Source: DASTHG01 sp035491895
Lineage (GTDB): Bacteria; Gemmatimonadota; Gemmatimonadetes; Gemmatimonadales; GWC2-71-9
Direction: 5' to 3'
DNA length: 64,000 nucleotides
Assembly (NCBI GenBank): GCA_035491895.1
Contig: DATJJY010000046.1
Location: forward strand, 1 to 64,000
Shown: positions 1 through 8,245 of the stretch, in pieces
Layout: the number at the start of each line of letters is the position of its first letter
Numbering within the stretch: position 1 is the first letter of the stretch
Translations under genes and position numbers: made by a program
Notes under the pieces: model-generated
Told to the model about the DNA's origin: nothing
The model's input: the letters and a program-made list of their open reading frames with translations, nothing else
The model's database searches: none

Positions 1-29
1 GCAACCAGCGAAAGTGCGACGCGTTTCAT
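1..29 (-). CDS. Partial CDS, start of a probable exported protein
   Basis: Only the first nine codons are in the window. They read MKRVALSLV and then leave it, which looks like the basic start and hydrophobic core of a signal peptide. A GGAGGG Shine-Dalgarno-like run lies four bases before the ATG on the minus strand. The gene begins about 20 bases after the atpC stop on the same strand, so it may be read through from the ATP synthase operon. The product cannot be named. Confidence 0.5.
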
Positions 30-48
30 CCAACCCTCCGAGGTTGAG

Positions 49-294
49 TTATGTGTCGGCGTGTTCGGCTACGACCCGCACGGTATCGCCGACGACCTGC
101 AAGAAACCGCCCGCTACGGTGAACCGGCTGCTCGATCCGCCCTGGGCGATCGTGAGCGAGCCGGTGCCCAGCAACGTCAGAAACGGCGCGTGCCCCGGGA
201 GAATCCCCACCTGTCCATCGAACGCCGGGGCCACGACGCTGGTGGCTTCACCGTCGAACAACGACCGGTCCGGGGAGATGAGGGTCACGCGCAT
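49..294 (-). CDS. atpC: F1 ATP synthase epsilon subunit, short form
   Basis: Subunit of the central stalk of F1, placed last in the atpA-G-D-C order. The 81 residues match the N-terminal beta-sandwich domain of epsilon: it begins MRVTLISPDRSLFDG and has the typical GQVGILPGHAPF stretch near residues 27-38. The usual subunit is about 130-140 residues. The C-terminal two-helix domain, which brakes ATP hydrolysis in many bacteria, is absent; the frame ends in TAA straight after the beta domain. The start shares one base with the atpD stop (TGATG), which points to coupled translation. Short epsilon subunits are known, so this need not be damage. Confidence 0.93.
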   Translation of the reverse strand: MRVTLISPDRSLFDGEATSVVAPAFDGQVGILPGHAPFLTLLGTGSLTIAQGGSSSRFTVAGGFLQVVGDTVRVVAEHADT

Positions 295-1757
295 CAGGCC
301 GAGGCCAGCTGTTTGGCTTGCTCGACCACGTCCTCGATGCCGCCCACCATGTAGAACGCCTGCTCCGGCAACTGGTCGAACTCGCCGGCGACCACGCGCT
401 CGAACGACGCGATCGTCTCCTCGAGTTTCACGTACTTCCCTTCGCGGCCGGTGAACTGCGAGGCGACGAAGAACGGTTGCGACAGGAAGCGCTGCACACG
501 GCGCGCGCGCGCCACCAGGATCTTGTCTTCCTCGGACAGCTCGTCCATACCGAGAATCGCGATGATGTCCTGCAGATCCTTGTAGCGCTGCAGGATGCGC
601 TGCACTTCGACGGCCACGCGGTAGTGCCGCTCACCGAGATATTGCGCGTCGAGAATGCGGCTCGACGACGACAGCGGGTTGACCGCCGGGTAGATGCCGA
701 GCTCCACGATCGCGCGGTCCAGCACCACCGTCGCGTCGAGGTGCGAGAACGCCGTGGCTGGGGCGGGGTCGGTGAGGTCGTCGGCGGGCACGTAGATCGC
801 CTGCACCGACGTGATCGACCCTTTGCGCGTGGACGTGATCCGCTCCTGCAGCTCGCCCATTTCCGTCGCGAGCGTCGGCTGATACCCTACCGCCGACGGC
901 ATCCGGCCGAGCAGCGCCGACACCTCGGAGCCCGCCTGCGTGAACCGGAAGATGTTGTCGATGAACACGAGCACGTCCTGGCCTTCGACGTCGCGGAAGT
1001 ACTCGGCGACGGTGAGGCCGGACAGGCCGACGCGCAGTCGTGCGCCCGGCGGCTCATTCATCTGGCCGTAGATGAGCGCCACATTCTCGAGAATGCCGGC
1101 TTCTTTGAACTCGAGGTAGAGATCGTTGCCTTCGCGGGTGCGCTCGCCCACACCGCAGAACACCGACTTGCCGCCGTGCCCCTTGGCGACGTTGTTGATC
1201 AGCTCCTGAATGACGACCGTCTTGCCCACGCCCGCGCCGCCGAACAGGCCGATCTTGCCGCCCTTCACGAACGGCGCGATCAGATCGATGACCTTGATGC
1301 CGGTCTCGAACACCTCGGTCTTCGGCTCGAGATCGACGAACTTCGGCGTCTCCCGATGGATCGGCCAGCGCTCGGCGCTCGCCGGAATCGGGGCGCCCTC
1401 GTCCACCGGATCGCCCAGCACGTTGAGGATCCGCCCCAACGCCGCTTTCCCGACGGGCACGGTGATCGGTCCGCCGGAGTCGACGACCTCCATGCCGCGC
1501 ACCACGCCGTCGGTCGAGCTCATCGCTACCGCGCGCACCTGATTGCGCCCGATGTGCTGCTGCACCTCGGCCACGAGCTTGAGCGGCGGCACGCCGTTCC
1601 CACCCGGCTGCTCCACCACGAGCGCGTTGTACAACTCAGGCAGGTGCCCCGGCTCGAACTCCACGTCGAGCACGGGGCCGATGACTTGGATGACCTTGCC
1701 GACGTGGTGCGTCGCGCCCGCCGACTTCTTGCGAGACTCTTTCGTCAGTGTCGCCAT
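294..1757 (-). CDS. atpD: F1 ATP synthase beta subunit (catalytic)
   Basis: Catalytic nucleotide-binding subunit of F1. The Walker A motif GGAGVGKT is at residues 173-180. It is followed by the GERTREGNDLY segment, which carries the catalytic glutamate region, and by the conserved IYVPADDLTDPAPAT segment. At 487 aa it is slightly longer than the usual 460-480, because a basic N-terminal tail of about 18 residues precedes the first beta strand. It lies between atpG and atpC on the minus strand. The gap to atpG is filled by a palindromic repeat (1771-1825), unusual inside this operon. Confidence 0.98.
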   Translation of the reverse strand: MATLTKESRKKSAGATHHVGKVIQVIGPVLDVEFEPGHLPELYNALVVEQPGGNGVPPLKLVAEVQQHIGRNQVRAVAMSSTDGVVRGMEVVDSGGPITVPVGKAALGRILNVLGDPVDEGAPIPASAERWPIHRETPKFVDLEPKTEVFETGIKVIDLIAPFVKGGKIGLFGGAGVGKTVVIQELINNVAKGHGGKSVFCGVGERTREGNDLYLEFKEAGILENVALIYGQMNEPPGARLRVGLSGLTVAEYFRDVEGQDVLVFIDNIFRFTQAGSEVSALLGRMPSAVGYQPTLATEMGELQERITSTRKGSITSVQAIYVPADDLTDPAPATAFSHLDATVVLDRAIVELGIYPAVNPLSSSSRILDAQYLGERHYRVAVEVQRILQRYKDLQDIIAILGMDELSEEDKILVARARRVQRFLSQPFFVASQFTGREGKYVKLEETIASFERVVAGEFDQLPEQAFYMVGGIEDVVEQAKQLASA

Positions 1758-1770
1758 GGTGTTCCCCTTG

Positions 1771-1825
1771 GACGTCAGACTTCAGACATCGGACGTCAGA
1801 TTTCTGAGGTCTGACGTCTGACGTC
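1771..1825. repeat. Imperfect palindrome of near-tandem units between atpG and atpD
   Basis: The left arm (1771-1800) repeats variants of GACGTCAGA. The right arm (1803-1825) carries the complement TCTGACGTC, so the RNA would fold into a long hairpin with a very short loop. One unit is missing from the right arm. The element fills most of the atpG-atpD gap and ends directly against the atpG stop. No U-tract follows, so an intrinsic terminator is unlikely. It belongs in style with the other palindromes in this window. Confidence 0.8.
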
Positions 1826-2704
1826 TCATCCTTGCAATGCCTCAGCCCCGCCAACGATCTCCGCAATCTCCTGCGTAATCTGCGCCTGCCGTGCACGATT
1901 GTACGTGCGGCGCAGAATGTCCAGCATGTCGCCCGCCGAGTCGGTGGCGTTTTTCATCGCCGTGCGCCGCGCCCCGTGCTCCGCCGCTGCCGTCTCGACC
2001 AGCGCCCGGTACACCTGGTTCTTGACGTAGAGTGGCAGCAGCTTTTCGAGAATCGCCCCCGCTGACGGTTGCAGAATAAAAAACGGGCGGGTCGTCGCAG
2101 CCTGGTTCGCTCGGGGCGGGGTGACGGGGAGGATTCGCAGCGTCGTCGGCGGGGTGCTCACCGCGCTGTTGAACTTCGCGAACACCACCTCCACCGCGTC
2201 CAGCTGTCCAGCCGCGAACTGCTGCATCAGCGGCTCCATCAGCTCGGCGGCATGCGCGGCCGTCGGGCGGTCGCCGATGTCGATCCGCGTGGACACCGCC
2301 TTCCGCTTCGTGAAACGGAAGAAGTTCACGCCCTTTTTGCCGACGAGGTGCAGGTCTACCGCGGCGCCGCCAGCCTCGAGGTCCGCGATGCGCCGCCGTC
2401 CTTCACGGATCAGGTTGGCATTGAAGGCGCCGCACAGGCCGCGGTTCGACGTGATGACGAGCAACGCGGCCCGGCGGAGCTTCCCCGATTCGGGCTGCCG
2501 CAAGAGCGGAAAGTCTTCGGCGAGCTCCGGCGCGTACAGCTCGGCGAGCACCTCGGCGAGCGCGGCGGCGTAGGGCCGCGCCCCCACCACCCGGTCTTGC
2601 GCACGCTTCAACTTGGAGGTGGAGACCATCTCCATGGTGCGCGTGATCTGGCGGGTGCTCTGCACCGAGCGGATGCGCCGGCGCAGCTCGCGCGCCTGCG
2701 CCAT
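1826..2704 (-). CDS. atpG: F1 ATP synthase gamma subunit
   Basis: Rotating central shaft of F1. The 292 aa match the family's usual length. The N-terminal coiled-coil helix contains the hallmark RRRIRSVQSTRQITRTMEMV, the middle has SNRGLCGAFN (around residues 85-94), and the C-terminal helix ends in RARQAQITQEIAEIVGGAEA. All three are diagnostic. The start shares one base with the atpA stop (TGATG). It lies between atpA and the palindrome that precedes atpD. Confidence 0.97.
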   Translation of the reverse strand: MAQARELRRRIRSVQSTRQITRTMEMVSTSKLKRAQDRVVGARPYAAALAEVLAELYAPELAEDFPLLRQPESGKLRRAALLVITSNRGLCGAFNANLIREGRRRIADLEAGGAAVDLHLVGKKGVNFFRFTKRKAVSTRIDIGDRPTAAHAAELMEPLMQQFAAGQLDAVEVVFAKFNSAVSTPPTTLRILPVTPPRANQAATTRPFFILQPSAGAILEKLLPLYVKNQVYRALVETAAAEHGARRTAMKNATDSAGDMLDILRRTYNRARQAQITQEIAEIVGGAEALQG

Positions 2705-4245
2705 CAGCGGCTACCCATCGCCTTGTATTGCTCGATCGCCTTGCGCAGCCTGGCCGTCAGATCGTCGGACAACGCCTTCTTGGTGCGAATCTCCTCCACG
2801 AGCGCGGCGTGCTGGGCGGCGATAAACTCGTGGAATCCGGTTTCCCAGGCGCGGACGTTCGCGACGTCGACGTCGTCGAGGTAGCCGTTGGTGACGGCGA
2901 AGATGATCATCACCTGCTGCTGCACCGGCACAGGCCGATACTGGGGCTGCTTCAGAATCTCCACGATCCGGGCACCGCGCGACAGCTGCTTCTGCGTCGC
3001 GGGGTCGAGCTCGGAGCCGAACTGCGCAAACGCCTCCAGCTCGCGATACTGCGCCAGATCGAGTCGCAACCGGCCCGCGACCTGCTTCATCGCCTTGATC
3101 TGCGCGTTGCCGCCGACGCGCGACACCGAGATACCGGCGTTCACCGCGGGGCGGATGTTCGAATAGAACAGGTCGGTCTCGAGAAAGATCTGCCCGTCAG
3201 TGATCGAGATGACGTTCGTGGGGATGTAGGCCGACACGTCGCCGGCCTGCGTCTCGATGATCGGCAGCGCCGTGAGCGAGCCCCCGCCCATCTCGTCCGA
3301 GAGCTTCGCGGCCCGCTCGAGCAGGCGGCTGTGCAGGTAAAACACGTCGCCGGGATACGCTTCACGGCCGGGGGGGCGCCGCAGCACCAGGGACAGCTGG
3401 CGGTACGCCGCCGCTTGCTTCGACAAGTCGTCGTAGATGCACAGCGTGGCCGCTTTTTCCTCGTACATGAAGTACTCGGCCATGGTGCACCCCGAATAGG
3501 GGGCGATGTACTGCAGCGGAGCGGGCTCGGACGCGGATGCCACGACCACGATGGTGTATTCCATCGCGTCGTGCTCCTTCAGCCGCTCGACCACTCCCGC
3601 CACCGTCGAGTTCTTCTGTCCGATCGCAATGTAGACACAGATCACCCCTTGGCCCTTCTGGTTGATGATCGTGTCCACCGCGATCGCCGTCTTTCCCGTG
3701 CCCCGGTCGCCGATGATCAGCTCGCGCTGGCCCCGGCCGATCGGGATCATCGAGTCGATCGCCTTGATCCCCGTCTGCAGCGGCTCCTTCACCGGCTGGC
3801 GCTTGATGATCCCCGGCGCCACGACCTCCACCTTCCGCGTCGCCGTGGTGCGGATCGGACCGAGGCCGTCGACCGGACGCCCCAACGCGTCGACCACGCG
3901 GCCCACCATCGCCTTCCCCACCGGTACTTCGAGCACCCGGGCGGTGCGGCGCACCTCGTCGCCTTCCCGGAGCTGGAGGTAGTCGCCGAGGATGACGGCG
4001 CCGATGTTGTCCTCCTCCAGATTGAGCGCTTGCCCGGTCACCTTCTCCCCGGTCTCCGACGAGCTGAACTCGAGCATCTCTCCGGCCATCGCCGAGGTCA
4101 GACCGTAGATCCGGGCGATGCCGTCTTTGACCTCCAGCACCGTCCCCACCTCGCGTACGTCGATCGCCGCGAGATCGGCTGCCTGGATCTCTTTGAGGAG
4201 GATGTCTTTCAGCTCGCCGGGACGGAGGATCAAGTCGCTGGCCAT
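2704..4245 (-). CDS. atpA: F1 ATP synthase alpha subunit
   Basis: Regulatory nucleotide-binding subunit of F1, 513 aa and full length. Walker A is GDRGTGKT at residues 179-186. The family segments VVDALGRPVDG and SVSRVGGNAQIKAMKQVAG are intact. It is the first gene of the F1 group: the next gene upstream is a regulator, not atpH, so the operon is split between the Fo/delta genes and F1. The start is an ATG 26 bases from a perfect TGTGA-N6-TCACA palindrome, which also contains the best -10 candidate. Identity is certain; regulation is inferred. Confidence 0.98.
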   Translation of the reverse strand: MASDLILRPGELKDILLKEIQAADLAAIDVREVGTVLEVKDGIARIYGLTSAMAGEMLEFSSSETGEKVTGQALNLEEDNIGAVILGDYLQLREGDEVRRTARVLEVPVGKAMVGRVVDALGRPVDGLGPIRTTATRKVEVVAPGIIKRQPVKEPLQTGIKAIDSMIPIGRGQRELIIGDRGTGKTAIAVDTIINQKGQGVICVYIAIGQKNSTVAGVVERLKEHDAMEYTIVVVASASEPAPLQYIAPYSGCTMAEYFMYEEKAATLCIYDDLSKQAAAYRQLSLVLRRPPGREAYPGDVFYLHSRLLERAAKLSDEMGGGSLTALPIIETQAGDVSAYIPTNVISITDGQIFLETDLFYSNIRPAVNAGISVSRVGGNAQIKAMKQVAGRLRLDLAQYRELEAFAQFGSELDPATQKQLSRGARIVEILKQPQYRPVPVQQQVMIIFAVTNGYLDDVDVANVRAWETGFHEFIAAQHAALVEEIRTKKALSDDLTARLRKAIEQYKAMGSR

Positions 4246-4270
4246 GAAGTATCCGTTCTGGTGGTTAGCT

Positions 4271-4286
4271 TGTGAAAATTATCACA
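4271..4286 (-). promoter_or_regulatory. CRP/FNR-type operator over a probable extended -10 of atpA
   Basis: The 16 bases TGTGAAAATTATCACA form a perfect TGTGA-N6-TCACA palindrome, identical in half-sites to the Crp consensus of enterobacteria. Read on the minus strand it contains TGTGATAAT, a good extended -10 (GATAAT at 4278-4283), about 32 bases before the atpA ATG. No good -35 is visible, as expected if an extended -10 or an activator is used. A site lying over the -10 would more often repress. The palindrome is seen directly; the regulator is inferred. Confidence 0.55.
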
Positions 4287-4363
4287 TGGAAGCCATCCCC
4301 GCCACCCCACCGCCCCAACGCGCAATCCCAAGGTGGAGGCACGGTTACGCGCTCCGCATTCAT

Positions 4364-5134
4364 CTATAGACGCGATCTCGTCCGCCCCTTCAGAAAGGCG
4401 GCCAACACCCCCCGGGGCCCCAGCGACTTGAGCTCCTGAGTCGACACGCCGGTGACGCGCCGGGCAGCCCCGGCCAGGTGGCTGGCGGACGCATAGGCCA
4501 GGATCCGCGACACGTTCCCCACGGTGTAGCCGGGGTTCTGGAGCAGATCGGCGGCGCAGGCGGTGCGCACCAGGTCGATCACCCGCTTGAGGTTCGGCGC
4601 GCCCCCCGCGGCGAACTGGCGGGAAAGGTGCTCGCGCGTCACGCGCAGCGCCCGCGCGAGATCGCAGGTCTTCGTCGGCTCGGCGACGCGGCGCCAGACT
4701 TCCTCCCACGCGCGCAGCTGGAGCGCATCGGTGAGCCGCAACAGCCGCGGCGCATCGACGAGCGCGAGGCGCCGTGCCACCTGAGCCGTGCGCCGGGCCA
4801 CCCACTCACCCGCCACGGCGTGGTCCACCGGCTCGACCAGCACACCGGCGAATCCCGCCCGTTGGCAGTCGGCGACGAGCGGTCCGTCATCGGGACGGAA
4901 CGCGGAGAGTGCGAACACCGGAATGCGCGGAAACCGCCCCGGGAACGGCAGCCAGACTTCGGGCGCCGCTTTGACGTCCACGACGATGGCGTCCACGAGC
5001 CGGGCGGCGAGCAACCGCTCGACGCTCTGCGGCGTGCGGCAGCAGCGCACCGCACCGAGGCGGCGCGGATAGCCCCGCATGAAGGCGCGGCGGGCTTCGC
5101 GCCGCTGATGGTAGACGGGGACGACCGGCGTCAC
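4364..5134 (-). CDS. AraC-type regulator with a receiver-like N-terminal domain
   Basis: The C-terminal part, about residues 160-245, looks like an AraC-family double helix-turn-helix: DLARALRVTREHLSRQF for the first and a VGNVSRILAYASASHLAGAARR stretch for the second, where the family normally has a phenylalanine-rich motif. The N-terminal 120 residues alternate hydrophobic strands and helices (DAIVVDVKAAPE, FPRIPVFALSAF) like a response-regulator receiver, but without a clear phospho-acceptor pair. I chose the GTG at 5134 because it overlaps the Nudix stop as GTGA, a pattern used throughout this window; an upstream in-frame extension would run into the Nudix gene. Target unknown. It precedes atpA by about 120 bases. 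Confidence 0.7.
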   Translation of the reverse strand: MTPVVPVYHQRREARRAFMRGYPRRLGAVRCCRTPQSVERLLAARLVDAIVVDVKAAPEVWLPFPGRFPRIPVFALSAFRPDDGPLVADCQRAGFAGVLVEPVDHAVAGEWVARRTAQVARRLALVDAPRLLRLTDALQLRAWEEVWRRVAEPTKTCDLARALRVTREHLSRQFAAGGAPNLKRVIDLVRTACAADLLQNPGYTVGNVSRILAYASASHLAGAARRVTGVSTQELKSLGPRGVLAAFLKGRTRSRL

Positions 5135-5616
5135 GACGTGCGGGGCTCGCCGCCCGAGACGGCGGAAAGGGCTCGCACCATTTCGGCCGCGCGGCGCAGC
5201 ACCCCGCGGGCGTTGTCGTATGAAATCGTGGCAAGCGCCGCTTCGGCGGGGTGCCAGGCACACTCGGTGATGCCCTCTTCCGCCTGCGGCACCGGCTCGC
5301 CGGACCGGGACTCGAACAGGAAGAAGTGGCAGTACTTGTGGATCGTCTTGCCGCGGAAGCGGAAGTACCAGTCGATCACGCGGATCGGGCCGTGCAGTGT
5401 GAGGTCGACGAGCCCCGTCTCTTCCGCCACCTCGCGGCGGGCGGCGTCGGCCGGAGGCTCGCCGCTCTCCAGGTGCCCTTTGGGAAAGCCCCAGTTGCGA
5501 TACGAATCGCGGATCAGCAGGTAGACCACGTGCCCGTCGGCGCCGCGCCGGAAAACGACGCCGCCGGCACTCGTCTCCCGTTGAGCCCGCTGACTTCCCC
5601 CCCGGCGCTGCGCCAT
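5131..5616 (-). CDS. Nudix hydrolase
   Basis: 161 aa with a complete Nudix box at about residues 47-69: G, five residues, E, seven residues, REVAEETG and a hydrophobic residue. It sits in a GFPKGHLESGE context typical of bis-nucleoside tetraphosphate or MutT-like pyrophosphohydrolases, which cleave nucleoside diphosphates linked to another moiety using Mg2+. The substrate cannot be read from the box. The N-terminus (RRGGSQRAQRETSAGGVVF) has a short basic lead before the first beta strand. It is co-directional with the regulator whose GTG start overlaps its stop. Confidence 0.9.
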   Translation of the reverse strand: MAQRRGGSQRAQRETSAGGVVFRRGADGHVVYLLIRDSYRNWGFPKGHLESGEPPADAARREVAEETGLVDLTLHGPIRVIDWYFRFRGKTIHKYCHFFLFESRSGEPVPQAEEGITECAWHPAEAALATISYDNARGVLRRAAEMVRALSAVSGGEPRTS

Positions 5617-5626
5617 CGCTGCTCCG

Positions 5627-6634
5627 TTAAAAAACGCTGAAGGAAAAGTACTTGCGCGGATTCGCCTGGATGTCCGACAGGAGCTGCCGCAGCTGGATCA
5701 TCGTGAGCGTCGTTTCACGATACAGGGCCGAATCGGCGACCAGGAGGCCGAGCGTCCCGCTGCGATTGGCGATTCGGGAGAGCACGGTGTCGGCGGCGAC
5801 GAGGGCGTGGACCATGCTCTCCTGGTTCTTGTGCGCGGCTCCGACGAGATCCCGGACGTCCTGCGAGGTCGCCCGCACATCCTGGCTCGCCGCCGCTGTG
5901 TTGTTGAGAATGGTCGCGAGCTGGCCCTGATTGGTCGCGGTATCGACCCGACCCAGCGCGCCTTCGAGGGTGCTGGCGGCGCGGGCCATCGCGTCCGATC
6001 CCTTGCCCAGGTTCGTCCCCACCCGTCCGATGACGTCGGCCTGCTCGTTGGTGACGCGCGCCATGCGGTCGGCGATTTCGCCGAAATCCCTGATCGAGCG
6101 GCGCAGCTCCGCCACCGCCTCGGAGTCGAAGGCGCTCTGGACCCGGTTGGCGACGGAGGCAATATCGCCGGCGATCCGGCTTGCCTGAGCGGTCAGCTGG
6201 CCGATGTCCGGGAGCGTCGCTCCCGGCCAGCGTCCTCCGCCGACGGCCTGCGCCTCGGTCAGCGCCGTGCGCACGTTCGGATCCGAGAGCGGCTGATCCA
6301 TCGAGATCAGCGTCGCGGCCCACTCGCCGAACAGGGAGGCCGAAGCCGCGATCACGGCCGGACGGGCGGGAAGCGTCACGCCGGCCGAAATCTTGAGGTC
6401 GGTTTCCACCCAGTTTCCCTGCGCGAGCCGGATCGCCTGAACCTGGCCCACTCGCACACCGCGCAGCACTACGGGGTTCCCAGCGCCCAGCCCGCCCACG
6501 GTGCGGAAGCGCGCCGTGTAGAGCTTTTCCGTCCCGCCGAGGCGAGCGCCGGAGAGCCACAGGGCGCCGCCGACCACCGCCGTCGCGGCCGCGATCACTA
6601 CGAGCCCGACGGCCAATTCGTTCTGCCGTTTCAC
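5627..6634 (-). CDS. mlaD: MCE-domain lipid-binding protein of the Mla transporter
   Basis: Periplasmic, membrane-anchored MCE protein of the Mla phospholipid transport system. It has a single N-terminal membrane helix (about residues 8-28), then the MCE domain (residues 36-115, with FRTVGGLGAGNPVVLRGVRVG). A long helical tail of about 200 residues follows, rich in repeated VRATSQDVRDLV-like heptads and probably coiled-coil. The 335 aa greatly exceed E. coli MlaD (about 180), fitting tail-bearing MCE proteins. The start is GTG and overlaps the mlaF stop as GTGA. It is last in the order mlaE-mlaF-mlaD. Confidence 0.92.
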   Translation of the reverse strand: MKRQNELAVGLVVIAAATAVVGGALWLSGARLGGTEKLYTARFRTVGGLGAGNPVVLRGVRVGQVQAIRLAQGNWVETDLKISAGVTLPARPAVIAASASLFGEWAATLISMDQPLSDPNVRTALTEAQAVGGGRWPGATLPDIGQLTAQASRIAGDIASVANRVQSAFDSEAVAELRRSIRDFGEIADRMARVTNEQADVIGRVGTNLGKGSDAMARAASTLEGALGRVDTATNQGQLATILNNTAAASQDVRATSQDVRDLVGAAHKNQESMVHALVAADTVLSRIANRSGTLGLLVADSALYRETTLTMIQLRQLLSDIQANPRKYFSFSVF

Positions 6635-7356
6635 GCTGGCCGTCCTTCGATGAACTGTCGCACGATTGGATCGGAGCTGCCTTGAATCTCCGTGACGCTG
6701 CCCACCTGGCGCACGCGCCCCTCGTACAGCATCGCGATGCGGTCTCCCACGGTGTAGGCGCTGCGCATGTCGTGCGTGACGACGATGCCCGTCGCGCCGA
6801 GCTGCTCGCGGGTCCGGACCATCAGCTGGTCCATGACGGCTGACGTGACCGGGTCGAGCCCGGTCGTCGGCTCGTCATATAAGATGTAGCGCGGCCGGAG
6901 CGCGATGGCCCGGGCGATCCCCACGCGCTTGCGCATCCCCCCCGAGAGCTCCGCCGGATAGCGAGACCCCTCGTCCGGGAGATCCACCAGGCGCAGGGCG
7001 TCCTGCACCCGGGTCGCGATCTCGCGCTCCGCAAGCCCCCGGCGCACCAGCCCCAGCCCGACGTTCTCCTCCACGGTGAGCGAATCGAACAGCGCGGCGA
7101 ACTGGAAGACGTAGCCGATCTCGCCCCGCAGCGCGGTGAGCGCCGGCCGGTCGAGGGTCGACACGGCGCGCCCGTCAACGATGACGTCCCCGCCATCGGG
7201 GTGCAACAACCCGACGACGTGTTTGAGGGCCACGCTCTTGCCGGAGCCCGAGAAGCCGATGACCACCATCGTCTCGCCATCCTTGACGTCGAGCGAAAAG
7301 CCGTCGAGCACGGGCCGCCCGTTGAACGCCTTGCGCAGCTCCCTGAACTGGATCAC
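6631..7356 (-). CDS. mlaF: ABC transporter ATPase of the Mla system
   Basis: Cytoplasmic ATP-binding subunit that would power lipid transport with MlaE and MlaD. It has Walker A GFSGSGKS (around residues 34-41), ABC signature LSGGMRKRVGIARA and Walker B RYILYDEPTTGLDP, followed by the switch histidine in VVTHD. The 241 aa are normal. LSGGM with RKRVG is typical of the MlaF/Mkl subgroup. Its GTG start overlaps the end of mlaE by four bases, and its own end overlaps mlaD the same way. Confidence 0.95.
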   Translation of the reverse strand: MIQFRELRKAFNGRPVLDGFSLDVKDGETMVVIGFSGSGKSVALKHVVGLLHPDGGDVIVDGRAVSTLDRPALTALRGEIGYVFQFAALFDSLTVEENVGLGLVRRGLAEREIATRVQDALRLVDLPDEGSRYPAELSGGMRKRVGIARAIALRPRYILYDEPTTGLDPVTSAVMDQLMVRTREQLGATGIVVTHDMRSAYTVGDRIAMLYEGRVRQVGSVTEIQGSSDPIVRQFIEGRPA

Positions 7357-8114
7357 AACAACACCACCGCCCAGAAGGCGTCGAGCATCAGAATCAGCAT
7401 CGCCGAGATGACGACCGCGCGCGTCGTGCTGCGCCCGACCCCTTCAGCGCCGCCCCAAGTGGAGAGTCCGAGCAAGCAGCCGACCAGGGTGATCGTCATG
7501 CCGAAGCTGGCGCTCTTGGCGAGCCCGAACCAGGTGTCCTTGAACTGGTAGAGCAGCTTCAGCCCCTTCACGAATTCGGGGGTGGAGAGGTGAATCAGGC
7601 TGAGGCTCGTGAGCCAGCCCGTGATGATGCCCACGACGATGCCGAGGGCGACGACGAGCGGCACCATCACCGTCCCCGCGAGCACCCGCGGCAGGACGAG
7701 GTAGGCCTGCGGGTCGTAGGCGAGCGTTTCCAGCGCGTCGACCTGCTCGGTCACCCGCATCGTGCCCAGCTCGGCGGCCACGCTGGCGCCGACGCGGCCG
7801 GCGAGCGCGAGGCCCGTCAGGACGGGGCCGAGCTCCAGCATCATCGTCTTGCCGACGACGGTGCCGACGATGTAGAGGGGAACGGTGCCGGTGAAGGTGT
7901 AAGAGGCCTGCAGCGCCAGCACGACGCCGGTGAAGGCGGCGATGAAGAGGGCGACCGGGAGGGAATCCACGCCGATGCGCCGCATCTGGACGACCAGTGG
8001 GCCCCGCCAGGTGGCGACGTCGGGGACGGCCCGCACGAGATCCGCCAAGAAGTGACCGAGCCGCCCCGCCGCGTGCACGCGGTCGATGGCGTATCGGCCG
8101 ATCCGGTCGATCAC
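7353..8114 (-). CDS. mlaE: MlaE-family ABC permease
   Basis: Inner-membrane permease (Pfam MlaE/permease family) of the Mla transporter, 253 aa with about five to six hydrophobic segments. The family stretch ELGPVLTGLALAGRVGASVA and the following AELGTMRVTEQVDALE are plainly present. It starts at GTG 8114 as the first gene of mlaE-F-D. The only thing upstream is a palindromic element (8151-8239) separating it from the sigma-factor gene on the same strand. Confidence 0.95.
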   Translation of the reverse strand: MIDRIGRYAIDRVHAAGRLGHFLADLVRAVPDVATWRGPLVVQMRRIGVDSLPVALFIAAFTGVVLALQASYTFTGTVPLYIVGTVVGKTMMLELGPVLTGLALAGRVGASVAAELGTMRVTEQVDALETLAYDPQAYLVLPRVLAGTVMVPLVVALGIVVGIITGWLTSLSLIHLSTPEFVKGLKLLYQFKDTWFGLAKSASFGMTITLVGCLLGLSTWGGAEGVGRSTTRAVVISAMLILMLDAFWAVVLL

Positions 8115-8150
8115 GCCTATAAGCTAGCGAGAAGCAGGGAACCGGACAAA

Positions 8151-8239
8151 GACGTGTAGACGCACAGGGGTGAACAGTCCACGGAGATCAGGTCTACCTG
8201 AACTCCGCTTTTCTGTTCACCCCTGTGCGTCTGTACGTC
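8151..8239. repeat. Long palindrome, 'agacgcacag' family, copy 1
   Basis: The left arm (8151-8177) contains AGACGCACAGGGGTGAACAG. The right arm (8213-8239) contains CTGTTCACCCCTGTGCGTCT, an almost exact complement. A second, inner stem (CGGAGATCAGG against CCTGAACTCCG) nests between them, so the whole 89 bases can fold as one hairpin. It lies between the sigma-factor gene and mlaE on the minus strand. There is no U-tract. The same arm sequence recurs at 9924-10038 and 55772-55930. Confidence 0.9.
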
Positions 8240-8245
8240 TAGAAG

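Noticed and set aside
318..1814. A 498-codon open frame on the plus strand opposite atpD, and a 515-codon one at 2728-4275 opposite atpA
   Set aside because: They are the antisense of firmly identified genes, their translations are Arg/His/Asp-rich with no fold signature, and high GC removes stop codons from such frames.
5627..8114. Mammalian-cell-entry (Mce) virulence operon
   Set aside because: One MCE protein with MlaE/MlaF homologues is the ordinary Mla arrangement; the six-protein Mce set of actinobacteria is absent.
8151..8239. Intrinsic terminator for the sigma-factor gene
   Set aside because: The stem is far longer than a terminator, has no U-tract on either strand, and its arms recur elsewhere in spacers that need no terminator. 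Kept as a repeat.
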